Assembly (NCBI GenBank): GCA_943359595.1
Contig: CALRIA010000007.1
Location: 1-32,500, forward strand
Direction of reading: 5' to 3'
DNA from: Candidatus Magasanikiibacteriota bacterium
Lineage (GTDB): Bacteria > Patescibacteriota > Patescibacteriia > Magasanikbacterales > GWA2-37-8
DNA: 32,500 bases
Below, one piece after another: positions 23,901 through 30,889 of this stretch (the first letter of the stretch is position 1; each line of letters starts with the position of its first letter). A program made the translations under genes and the position numbers. The notes beneath the pieces were generated by a model. The model made no database searches and had not been told where the DNA came from. It worked only from the letters and a program-made list of their open reading frames with translations.

Positions 23901-24831
23901 AGGTTTACCTCGTATTGAAGAATTATTTGAATGTCGTCCTCCAAAACGCAAAGCAGTGTTGTCTGAAGTAGATGGTAAGGTGGAAATTGAAGATGCTGAT
24001 GGAAAGATTGTTACTTCACCTACTGGTAAAAAGATTTTTGAAGGTCGTCGTGGACAAAAAATTCTCAGAGTTCATTTTGAGGGAATGGAAGAAACTAAGA
24101 TTAAATTTGATAGTGGTGATGAAGTAATGGTAAAAGATGAAGACGAAATCGCTCCAGGTCAAGTTATCTTGGTGCGCGGTACTTCTGGTGAAGAAGTAAC
24201 TGCTAAATATCAGACCAAAGTTAAACTTGGTAAAAATAATTTGGTATTAACTTATATCGGTGCCAAAGTTCGTGAATATATCATACCGTTAGGTTTTAAG
24301 TTGTATGTTAAGGAAGGTGAACAGGTTCAAAAAGGTCAACAGATGACTGATGGTAGTATCAACTTACAAGAATTATTTGAACTCAAGGGTCGTCCAGCAG
24401 TTCAACGTTATATTTTACAAGAAGTTCAGAATATTTATTCTTCTCAAGGTCAGAAAGTAAATGATAAACATGTAGAATTACTTATCTGCCAAATGTTTAG
24501 TCGTATGCAGGTAGAGGAAGCTGGCGATACTGAATTATTGCCAGGTGAGGTAGTAGAAAAAGCACAATTCATGTATGCTAATCAGATGGCAAAAAAGAAT
24601 AGTGCTAAATTATCTACTGCCAAAGAATTGTTGTTTGGTGTGTCACGCGTGGCGCTTTCCACTCAAAGTTTCTTGTCTTCTGCATCGTTCCAAGAAACTG
24701 CTAAGGTGTTGATTAATACTGCATTAACAGGAAAGATTGATTATCTCGAAGGTTTGAAAGAAAATGTGATTATTGGTCGCTTGATTCCAGCTGGTACTGG
24801 GTTCAAAAAAGAAGTAGTTGTTGCTAAATAA
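20935..24831 (+). CDS. rpoC: RNA polymerase beta' subunit
   Basis: 1298 aa. The N-terminal zinc-binding Cys are C64, C66, C79 and C82 ([20 protein letters not shown]). The catalytic Mg-binding loop N521-ADFDGD-527 is intact. The second zinc site includes the Cys of CGDTTGE and [11 protein letters not shown]. The trigger-loop/bridge segments ([37 protein letters not shown]) are conserved. Residues 140-200 carry a charged coiled-coil insertion ([20 protein letters not shown]), which I read as a lineage insert near the clamp. The gene is the second of the rpoBC operon, which ends in a three-way-junction terminator. Confidence 0.98.
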   Translation: [1298 protein letters not shown]

Positions 24832-24845
24832 TTTCTTCTGCAATC

Positions 24846-24937
24846 AACACGGTAAATTGTTTTCGCTTTTTTCACCCGCGAGGGTGAAAGGATGAGCCTT
24901 GGCTCATAACCCGCTCAAACAATTTACCGTGTTTTTT
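24846..24937 (+). terminator. Three-way-junction terminator of rpoBC
   Basis: A perfect 17-bp closing stem (24846-24862 with 24917-24933) holds two internal hairpins: TTCACCC-GCGA-GGGTGAA (24871-24888) and ATGAGC-CTTG-GCTCAT (24892-24907). A T-run follows (24932-24937). Much larger than needed for termination, so it may also stabilise the rpoBC mRNA or serve as a processing site. Confidence 0.8.
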
Positions 24938-24976
24938 TGTATCTAATTTAAGATTTTTTATAGTAAATGCTAAAAT

Positions 24977-25004
24977 TTGATTTTTGGCTAAATTGTGGTA
25001 TTAT
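24977..25004 (+). promoter_or_regulatory. Promoter of the BRO-yebC-ruvC operon
   Basis: TTGATT (24977-24982), a 16-base spacer and TATTAT (24999-25004) with TGG in front (extended -10). The AGGAGGG at 25010-25016 is too far (about 30 bases) from the ATG at 25047 to act as its ribosome site. Confidence 0.6.
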
Positions 25005-25046
25005 TTGAAAGGAGGGAATAATAACTCAAATTATTATTAAAATACT

Positions 25047-25894
25047 ATGGGTAAAAAATCAAAAAATAAGGCAATTGCTATTTTTGAAGGTAGTCAGATT
25101 CGTCGTTATTGGGATGAGGATAAAGAACTATGGTATTTTGCTGTTTCAGATGTTGTTGCAGTTTTAACTAATAGCGTTGATCCTGTAGCATATTGGCGTA
25201 AATTGAAAGAAAGATTGCTTAAAGAAGGTGGAAATGAAACCGTGACAAAATGTCACGGTTTGAAAATGGTTGCCCCTGATGGTAAGATGCGTATTACTGA
25301 TGCGGCCGACACCGAAGTTATGTTGCGTCTTATCCAATCTATTCCATCACCTAATGCCGAACCTTTTAAACTCTGGTTGGCTCGTGTCGGTTATGAACGA
25401 CTAGAAGAAACCGCTGATCCAGAATTAGCTATCGATCGCGCTTTGAAAACTTATTTGCAGAAAGGATAAGTAAAGAATGGATAAATTTGAGATTAAAAAG
25501 TATTGAGATTCGCAAAACATTGACTGACGAATGGGAGAACCGAGGTGTAAAGGAAGGGTTGGAATTTGCTATTTTGACGAATGAAATTACTGAGGCGTGG
25601 ACGGGATTGACCACCAAAGAATATAAAAGATTGAAAGATCTCAAAAAAGAAAATTTGCGTGATAATATGACCAATTTAGAATTGGTTTTGAATATGCTTG
25701 CGGAAACAGCGACTACCGAAATTTCACAAAAGCGCGAACCAAAAAATTTGGATGAAAATAAAGTTGTTGCCCGTGAAGGTGGCGGTGTGGCTGGAAATGC
25801 ACGCAAGGATATTGAATATAAAACGGGAAAAAAAGTGGTTACTGATAAAAATGCGAAAATATTAAAGTGGGATGATAATAAAAAGATAAAATAA
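25047..25894 (+). pseudogene. Frameshifted BRO-N / DinD-like gene
   Basis: The first part (25047-25469, 140 aa) is a BRO-N domain with YFAVSDVVAVL, YWRKLKERL, DGKMRITDAADTE and SIPSPNAEPFKLWLARVGYER. It ends at TAA (25467-25469) after LKTYLQKG. The second part, in another frame (readable from about 25466 to 25894), continues exactly as DinD-like proteins do: SKEWINLRLKSIEIRKTL, EFAILTNEIT, LKKENLRDNMTNLEL and VAREGGGVAGNAR. One missing base between 25466 and 25469 (GGA-TA-AGT instead of a full codon) explains the break. DinD-like proteins are DNA-damage-inducible and are reported to bind DNA or RecA. A real mutation, a sequencing error or recoding are all possible. The gene is followed after 6 bases by yebC. 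Confidence 0.85.
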
Positions 25895-25900
25895 ATAAAT

Positions 25901-26626
25901 ATGTCTGGACATTCCAAGTGGCACAATATTCAACAACGTAAGGGGAAGCAGGATGCGAAGCGCAGTAGTATGTTTGCTAAGTATTCTAAGGCTATAACAT
26001 TAGCAGCTCAGCGGGGTGGGGCTGATGTTGATAGTAATTTTTCTTTGCGTATGGCCATTGAAAAAGCAAAAAGTGTCGCGATGCCAAAGGATAATATTGA
26101 TCGGGCGATTAAAAAAGGTACTGGTGAAATTGGTGATGTGGCTCAAATCGAAGAAGCGGTATATGAGGCCTATGGTCCAGGTGGGGTGGCCATTATTATT
26201 AAATGTTTGACTGATAATAAAAATCGTACGAGTGCTGATATCAGACATGTATTGTCAAAAAATGGTGGTACTTTTGGTAGTAGCGGTAGTGTGATGTGGA
26301 TGTTTGATCTGTTGGGTTTGATTCAGATCGAAACTTCCAAACTTCCTGTTGATCGTAATGCTTTTGAAATGAATATGATTGAGGCAGGAGCGGAAGATAT
26401 ATCGGTAGAAGGTGAACAAGTAGAAATAAAAACTAAAGTTGAAAATTTTTCTAAAGTTATAAATGAACTGAAAGAACTAGGTATTGAACCAGACGATTCT
26501 GGTCTGAGATATGTTCCAAAAGATGAAGTGGAGATTAATGATGAAGTTCGCGAGCAATTATCTGGATTATTTGAATTGCTGGAAGAAAATGATGATGTGG
26601 AGGATTATTTTACAAACGCTGGTTAA
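25901..26626 (+). CDS. yebC: YebC/PmpR family protein (TACO1 homologue)
   Basis: 241 aa, full length. The family signature at the N-terminus (MSGHSKWHNIQQRKGKQDAK, then RSSMFAKYSKAI) and the central segment VYEAYGPGGVAIIIKCLTDNKNRT are clear. YebC proteins are described as DNA-binding regulators and, more recently, as ribosome-associated factors that help translation through difficult proline-rich stretches. Cytoplasmic. It sits between the DinD-like gene and ruvC (8-base gap), the common yebC-ruvC arrangement. There is no Shine-Dalgarno site. Confidence 0.95.
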   Translation: MSGHSKWHNIQQRKGKQDAKRSSMFAKYSKAITLAAQRGGADVDSNFSLRMAIEKAKSVAMPKDNIDRAIKKGTGEIGDVAQIEEAVYEAYGPGGVAIIIKCLTDNKNRTSADIRHVLSKNGGTFGSSGSVMWMFDLLGLIQIETSKLPVDRNAFEMNMIEAGAEDISVEGEQVEIKTKVENFSKVINELKELGIEPDDSGLRYVPKDEVEINDEVREQLSGLFELLEENDDVEDYFTNAG

Positions 26627-26634
26627 AATATATT

Positions 26635-27135
26635 ATGTCAAAACAAGAAATTATATTAGGAATTGATCCTGGTTTTGGCCGAATGGGATATGGGGTGATT
26701 GAAAAAATGAAAACTGGAGAGTGGCAAGCGTTGGATTATGGTTGTATTAATACCTCTCCTAAAAAATCATTTGTAGAACGTTTGCAGGAAGTATGTGAGG
26801 CAGTGGAACTTCTTATTAAAAAATATAAACCGACAGTAGTTGGGGTAGAAAAATTATATTTTGCTAGAAATGTTACTACGGCTATCGAGGTAGCTCAAGC
26901 GCGCGGGGTAATTTTGCTTTGTGCGGTACAAGCTGGTTTACCAGTTGATGAATTTACTCCTCAGCAAGTAAAGCAGGCAATAACTGGTTATGGTAAAGCG
27001 GAAAAAATTCAGATGCAAAAAATGGTCGCAATAATTTTAAAAATAAAAGGTAAAATAAAATCTGACGATGCCGCCGATGCGCTCGCGATTGCACTGTGCA
27101 CGGGGCAAAGTTTGTGGCTTAAAAAAACTAAATAG
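26635..27135 (+). CDS. ruvC: Crossover junction endodeoxyribonuclease RuvC
   Basis: 166 aa. It cuts Holliday junctions symmetrically after RuvAB branch migration. The catalytic acidic residues are in place: D11 (GIDPGFGRMGYG), E72 (VGVEKLYF) and D145/D148 (SDDAADALAIAL). Length is typical. ruvB is elsewhere in this window (9016-10047) and ruvA is not seen, so the ruv genes are split. The stop codon is followed by T and then the ATG of the pseudouridine synthase gene (TAG-T-ATG), suggesting translational coupling. Confidence 0.96.
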   Translation: MSKQEIILGIDPGFGRMGYGVIEKMKTGEWQALDYGCINTSPKKSFVERLQEVCEAVELLIKKYKPTVVGVEKLYFARNVTTAIEVAQARGVILLCAVQAGLPVDEFTPQQVKQAITGYGKAEKIQMQKMVAIILKIKGKIKSDDAADALAIALCTGQSLWLKKTK

Positions 27136-27136
27136 T

Positions 27137-27787
27137 ATGGTTAAAATTTTATACGAAGACAATCATTTAATCGCCGTTTTTAAACCAGCTGGTACTTTGG
27201 TGCAGGGTGATGAAACAGGGGATAAATGTTTAATGGATGAAGTTAAAGAATATTTGAAAGAAAAATATAATAAGCCTGGGCAGGTTTTTTTGGGATTGTT
27301 GCACCGTTTAGATCGCCCAGTAAGTGGGGTAGTGTTGTTCTCTAAAACTAGTAAAGGGGCATCACGTTTATCAGAGCAAATTCGTTTACATAAGGTGCAA
27401 AAAGTTTATCGAGCATTGGTAGAGGGAAAAGTTAAAAAAGAAAAAGGCACTTTAATAAACTGGTTGAGAAAAGATGAACAAAAAAATAAAGTGACCGTTT
27501 TTGACGAAGATACAAAAGATACGCTGTATGCTGAATTAGATTATAAGGTTTTAAAATCCAATAGCAAGAATTCGTTGTTAGAAATAAATTTAAAAACTGG
27601 GCGTCCTCATCAGATTCGTACACAGCTGGCTCATATTGGACATCCAATCGTCGGTGACCTGAAATATGGGGCGGTAGCGCCATTGCCAGATAAATCTATC
27701 GCGTTATGTGCAGTGTCGTTTACATTTGAAACAGCGACAGGTGGTGAAATAAAAACAGCGGCTACTGAGCCACCGTTTAATATATAA
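27137..27787 (+). CDS. RluA-family pseudouridine synthase
   Basis: 216 aa from the ATG at 27137, one base after the ruvC stop; a longer frame from 27068 would overlap ruvC and is rejected. It isomerises uridine to pseudouridine in rRNA or tRNA. The catalytic motif HRLDRPVSGVVLFSKTSKGA contains D59, and the C-terminal motif GRPHQIRTQLAHIGHPIVGD is intact. No S4 domain precedes the catalytic domain, so it is the short RluA/RluC-like form; the target base cannot be named. The gene ends only 6 bases from the end of the convergent CofE-like gene, with no terminator between them. Confidence 0.93.
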   Translation: MVKILYEDNHLIAVFKPAGTLVQGDETGDKCLMDEVKEYLKEKYNKPGQVFLGLLHRLDRPVSGVVLFSKTSKGASRLSEQIRLHKVQKVYRALVEGKVKKEKGTLINWLRKDEQKNKVTVFDEDTKDTLYAELDYKVLKSNSKNSLLEINLKTGRPHQIRTQLAHIGHPIVGDLKYGAVAPLPDKSIALCAVSFTFETATGGEIKTAATEPPFNI

Positions 27788-27793
27788 TTTTTT

Positions 27794-28489
27794 CTATATT
27801 TTTTCGAATAGTGGTTTATAGATATCTTCTTTGATGTCTATTTTTAATTCGTTGCGGTTAGTGATGTTAGTAAATTCAACTGGTGCATCAGATATTATGC
27901 AGAGCGGTTGTTTTTCGGTGCCTTCGCCCATAGTTAGCACTGCGGCAGTGGCTAGACTATCAGCGACATCAGTTTTAGAAAATTCAAACGGTCGGCCAAA
28001 TAAATCTGGCTTACCGACGTAATTTTTTGTTCCTTTGAAGCCGGCATATCCCAAAGATACTCCAACCACACCCGCCCGTAAAGGCAAAAGGCGGCTGTCG
28101 GATATTATCACTCCTAGTTTTTTTAATTTATTTTTCTTCAATAGATAAGTACGAATTTTTTTAGCTGATACAAAACTATTTTTGGGAAGTAAGATTAGTT
28201 TTCCATTAGCATTGGATTCATCGACTCCAGCATTAGCCAAGACGTCACCGTTTTTAATGGTGAGCCAAACGTATTTTGTTTTCATTGCCCAGTCACTTTC
28301 TTTTTTTATTATTTCATCTTTTTCTGTCTTGGTTTTGACAACACAAAATCTGCCTTCAGATAAAGCCACAATTTTTGAAGTTACTACCACGATATCTTTG
28401 TTTTTAACTTTTGGTAAATATTTATCTAAAAAATAAAATAGATCACCGTTTTCTTTGAATAGAGAAGTTTTAATTGGTTGGACTATCAT
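27794..28489 (-). CDS. CofE-like F420-0:gamma-glutamyl ligase family protein
   Basis: 231 aa from the ATG at 28489. That start is chosen because it gives the usual CofE N-terminus MIVQPIKTSLF and overlaps the upstream gene by only 20 bases; an ATG at 28519 would overlap more. Family motifs are VVVTSKIVALSEGR, ISDSRLLPLRAGVVGVSLGYAGF and the PFEFSKTDVADSLATAAVL segment. CofE adds glutamates to coenzyme F420. Nothing else for F420 synthesis is visible, so it may add glutamate to another molecule. It is the last gene of a leftward operon with the VUT transporter and the HAD phosphatase genes. Confidence 0.85.
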   Translation of the reverse strand: MIVQPIKTSLFKENGDLFYFLDKYLPKVKNKDIVVVTSKIVALSEGRFCVVKTKTEKDEIIKKESDWAMKTKYVWLTIKNGDVLANAGVDESNANGKLILLPKNSFVSAKKIRTYLLKKNKLKKLGVIISDSRLLPLRAGVVGVSLGYAGFKGTKNYVGKPDLFGRPFEFSKTDVADSLATAAVLTMGEGTEKQPLCIISDAPVEFTNITNRNELKIDIKEDIYKPLFEKI

Positions 28490-29138
28490 ATTTTTTATCA
28501 CGTAATAAACGGATGCCAATATAACTCAGTGGAGTGTAGACAAAACCCATGACCACTTTGTATATCCACCAAGGCAAAATAATCATGATTAATGTTTTTA
28601 GTGGGTAAACTCCGTAAAAAGCGACGAACATAAAAATTACAGTGTCCAAAAATTGTGACCAGATGTTAGATAGGTTAGATCTAATCCAGAAAAATTTGCT
28701 ACCAATATTAGTTTTTTGTTTAAAAAAGAAAAATGCCAATACATCTTGGTATTCACCGATAACATAGGCTAATAAAGAAGCGATAGAAATGCGCGCAGAT
28801 AAACCAAAAATTTGGTTGTAACTAGCTTTCATCCAGATTGCTCGTGGTCCCCATGGAGCAATACCAGAAATAGCACTATATAATAAAAATAAGGCGATAC
28901 TTAACGCTCCGGCCATTACAAATAAACGGGCAGTTTTTTTGCCATAAACTTCGCCGACAACGTCGGTAGTTAAAAATACAAATGGGAAATAAAACACTGC
29001 TACCGATAGTTGGGTGCCAAGGATAAATGGCATTAGTTTAGACCCAATCGTATTGGAAGCAAATAGTGAGGCTAAATATATGGTTAGTACTATTACCAGC
29101 TTAAGTGAAAATTCTACTTTTTCATTATTTTCTTTCAT
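28470..29138 (-). CDS. VUT family queuosine-precursor transporter (YhhQ-like)
   Basis: 222 aa membrane protein with about six hydrophobic helices. Typical family segments are ASNTIGSKL, FPFVFLTTDVVGEVYGKK, and RSNLSNIWSQFLDTVIFMFVAFYGVYP. E. coli YhhQ imports queuosine precursors (preQ0/preQ1), which fits an organism that salvages modified bases rather than making them. The start forms a TAA-T-ATG junction with the HAD gene upstream, and the 3' end overlaps the CofE-like gene by 20 bases, so all three genes are probably one transcript. Confidence 0.88.
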   Translation of the reverse strand: MKENNEKVEFSLKLVIVLTIYLASLFASNTIGSKLMPFILGTQLSVAVFYFPFVFLTTDVVGEVYGKKTARLFVMAGALSIALFLLYSAISGIAPWGPRAIWMKASYNQIFGLSARISIASLLAYVIGEYQDVLAFFFFKQKTNIGSKFFWIRSNLSNIWSQFLDTVIFMFVAFYGVYPLKTLIMIILPWWIYKVVMGFVYTPLSYIGIRLLRDKKYDSPTN

Positions 29139-29139
29139 A

Positions 29140-29970
29140 TTACAAAATTTGTTTTAAAATATCATTAATAAAATTAAAATTATCATTTCCTCCAAATACA
29201 ACATCAAACTTTTGGGTGAATTTTTGTTCGTCTTCTTCTTTGTGAGAAAAAGCCACAGTCAATAAATTTTTATATTCAAATCCTTCGATCATTCCTAGAT
29301 CATCAATTTGATCACCTAGTAATATTACATTTGTTCGTTCTATTAGACTTTTAAAGAAGGAAAATTCACGTAAAATTATTTCATATTTGTTTAATGAATG
29401 AATAATAGGTTTTTTAGAGCCGACCATATAGCCTTTTTCATCAAATTCATAATAATTGGCTACTATATGTACATTATTAGTTAAAATTCCGTTTAATTCA
29501 AGCATTTTTTCAATCATATAAGCTGGTCCGCCTGAAATAATTACTATTGGAATATTATGTTGATGCAATAAATTAAAAAAAGTTTTTGTTCCTTCGCGCA
29601 ATTTTATATGCATTGCTTCCATCGCCATATCCATATCACGTTTGTTCAATCGACAATTAATAAGCAGTTCTTGATGTTCTATCCACCAGTCTTCCATTTT
29701 TTTCATTCGTTCTGATCTTGAAATATTTTGGTCATGTTCAAACGGTGCATATTTTTCAAGTAGGGCAAAAGAAGCCGGTCCATATTCTGGTGTTAAATAG
29801 CCACCAGCGCGTAATTGGCCGATTAGCGAGCCGACTGGTTTGCCATTAATATAGGAAATAGCGGTAATAGTTTTGTCAAAATCGCTAAGAATATGCAGTT
29901 TATTTGCTCCACCGTCGGTCATTTTTTTGATTATCGTATTCAATTTGTCCGTATTAGAGATTAGTTTCAT
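29140..29970 (-). CDS. HAD-superfamily 5'-nucleotidase (UMPH-1 / cN-III-like)
   Basis: 276 aa. HAD motif I is S29-DFDKTIT with nucleophile D30 and acid D32, motif II is IVIISGGP, and motif III/IV includes K near position 190 and LLGDQIDDLGM with the metal-binding Asp pair. The helical cap (YGPASFALLEKYAPFEHD, then MKKMEDWWIEH) resembles pyrimidine 5'-nucleotidase type III, a family best known from eukaryotes and sporadic in bacteria. It would dephosphorylate nucleoside monophosphates, UMP or CMP in the known enzymes. As first gene of the operon it has no Shine-Dalgarno site. Its grouping with a queuosine-precursor transporter suggests nucleoside salvage. Confidence 0.8.
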   Translation of the reverse strand: MKLISNTDKLNTIIKKMTDGGANKLHILSDFDKTITAISYINGKPVGSLIGQLRAGGYLTPEYGPASFALLEKYAPFEHDQNISRSERMKKMEDWWIEHQELLINCRLNKRDMDMAMEAMHIKLREGTKTFFNLLHQHNIPIVIISGGPAYMIEKMLELNGILTNNVHIVANYYEFDEKGYMVGSKKPIIHSLNKYEIILREFSFFKSLIERTNVILLGDQIDDLGMIEGFEYKNLLTVAFSHKEEDEQKFTQKFDVVFGGNDNFNFINDILKQIL

Positions 29971-30311
29971 AAATTGGCCTATAAAGTCATTTAATATAGA
30001 ATAAAACTATCATTTAATTGGCTTGATAAGAGAATTATAAGGCTAAATAACCTAATGGTCAATGATTTATGTCCAAATAATTGAGGGTGTTAATATTATA
30101 GCATTGCGTGAAACAATATCAGAAGTCTTTAGCGTTGAAATAAAAAGTAAAAAGAGAATATGAAATAATGTTTGCTACTATTAAGAATTATTTTTATATT
30201 TTATTAGGAATAAAAATATGTGATTTGATAACACACAAAATTTTTTATGGTTTGATGGACAATATGGTAAAATAAAAATAATTAATTTTTTTTAAAAACT
30301 AAAATAAACAA
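29971..30311. other. AT-rich intergenic region, no gene seen
   Basis: Upstream of the leftward HAD gene. No ORF of convincing length, no tRNA and no repeat stands out. The promoter of the HAD operon should lie near 29971-30030, but no pair of boxes is clear. Confidence 0.5.
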
Positions 30312-30336
30312 AAAATCCGCTTAATTAGCGGATTTT
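30312..30336 (-). terminator. Terminator of the Lys/Ala-rich micro-gene
   Basis: Stem 30312-30320 with 30328-30336 (AAAATCCGC with GCGGATTTT), 7-base loop. On the minus strand it is followed by a T-run. It lies 9 bases past the stop codon of the small gene. Confidence 0.8.
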
Positions 30337-30345
30337 AAGTAAGAA

Positions 30346-30444
30346 TTATTTCTTCTTTTTTGCCTTTGATTTTGCTTTAGCTCTTGGTTTTGCCTTAGGT
30401 TTAGCCTTTGGTTTTGCCTTAGCTTTTGCTTTTGCTTTTGCCAT
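30346..30444 (-). CDS. 32-residue Lys/Ala/Pro-rich basic micro-protein
   Basis: Begins MAKAKAKAKAKPKAKPKAKP and goes on with alternating basic residues to a KKKK end. It contains only Met, Ala, Lys, Pro, Arg and Ser. The gene is supported by the strongest Shine-Dalgarno site in the window (GGAGGTG, 6 bases before the ATG), a dedicated terminator and a structured leader. The composition and the AKPKAK repeats resemble the tails of bacterial histone-H1-like (HC1/AlgP-type) proteins, so DNA or RNA binding is likely but unproven. It could also be a charge-neutralising ribosomal or nucleoid peptide. Confidence 0.75.
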   Translation of the reverse strand: MAKAKAKAKAKPKAKPKAKPRAKAKSKAKKKK

Positions 30445-30465
30445 AAATTTCACCTCCATTTTTTT

Positions 30466-30565
30466 ACTCTCATAAAGTTGAGAGAAATTAATTTTTTCTA
30501 CTCGCGAGTGCGAGAAAAAATTTGTGAGAAGTATTTTTTACAAGACAAGCATTGTTGTAAAAAAT
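30466..30565 (-). promoter_or_regulatory. Three-hairpin leader of the micro-gene
   Basis: Read on the minus strand toward the ATG at 30444. Hairpin C (30533-30543 with 30555-30565) is a perfect 11-bp stem. Hairpin B is CTCGC (30501-30505) with GCGAG (30510-30514), extended by T6/A6. Hairpin A is CTCTCA (30467-30472) with TGAGAG (30479-30484). A minus-strand TATAAT lies near 30588-30593, but no good -35 is seen. Confidence 0.6.
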
Positions 30566-30599
30566 ATTTTCTTCGACCGATACGTATATTATAATGGCT

Positions 30600-30763
30600 T
30601 TCATTAAAAAATGAAATAGTATATAGCAAAGTTATGCACAGGTGAAATATTTTTCTAAAATTATTTTGTATATTAAATTTTTTTATAAAAGTTTTATTGT
30701 ATAAATTTTATTATTAAATTTATAATTTTAGTAAACAATAAATTCAATAATAAAATTTATATT
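30600..30763. repeat. AT-rich spacer with a 16-bp inverted repeat
   Basis: No gene. Bases 30700-30715 are the perfect reverse complement of 30746-30761, with a 30-base AT-rich loop. It is almost pure A/T, so chance similarity is possible. Confidence 0.5.
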
Positions 30764-30792
30764 AAAAAATAACACTGTTAGTGTTATTTTTT
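30764..30792 (-). terminator. Terminator after the tRNA-Lys/tRNA-Arg pair
   Basis: 13-bp stem (30764-30776 with 30780-30792), loop GTT, A- and T-tracts on both sides. It begins 3 bases past the tRNA-Arg 3' end on the minus strand and would end the rnc-tRNA transcript. It can also work in the other direction. Confidence 0.8.
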
Positions 30793-30794
30793 TG

Positions 30795-30866
30795 TGCCCT
30801 CGGCAGGAGTCGAACCCACGTCCCCAGGTTCGAAGCCTGGTGTCCTATCCGTTGAACGACAAGGGC
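30795..30866 (-). tRNA. tRNA-Arg (TCG)
   Basis: 72 bases. Acceptor GCCCTTG with CGAGGGC (one G-T pair), anticodon stem CCAGG/CCTGG around the loop CTTCGAA (anticodon TCG), T-loop GTTCGACTC, discriminator A. CCA is not encoded. Confidence 0.93.
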
Positions 30867-30889
30867 ATTTTAATTAGGTTGTATGTTGG

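Noticed and set aside
25429-25926. 165-codon minus-strand frame opposite the DinD-like gene
   Set aside because: It is antisense to two clear BRO/DinD coding segments and has a low-complexity Phe/Ser translation.
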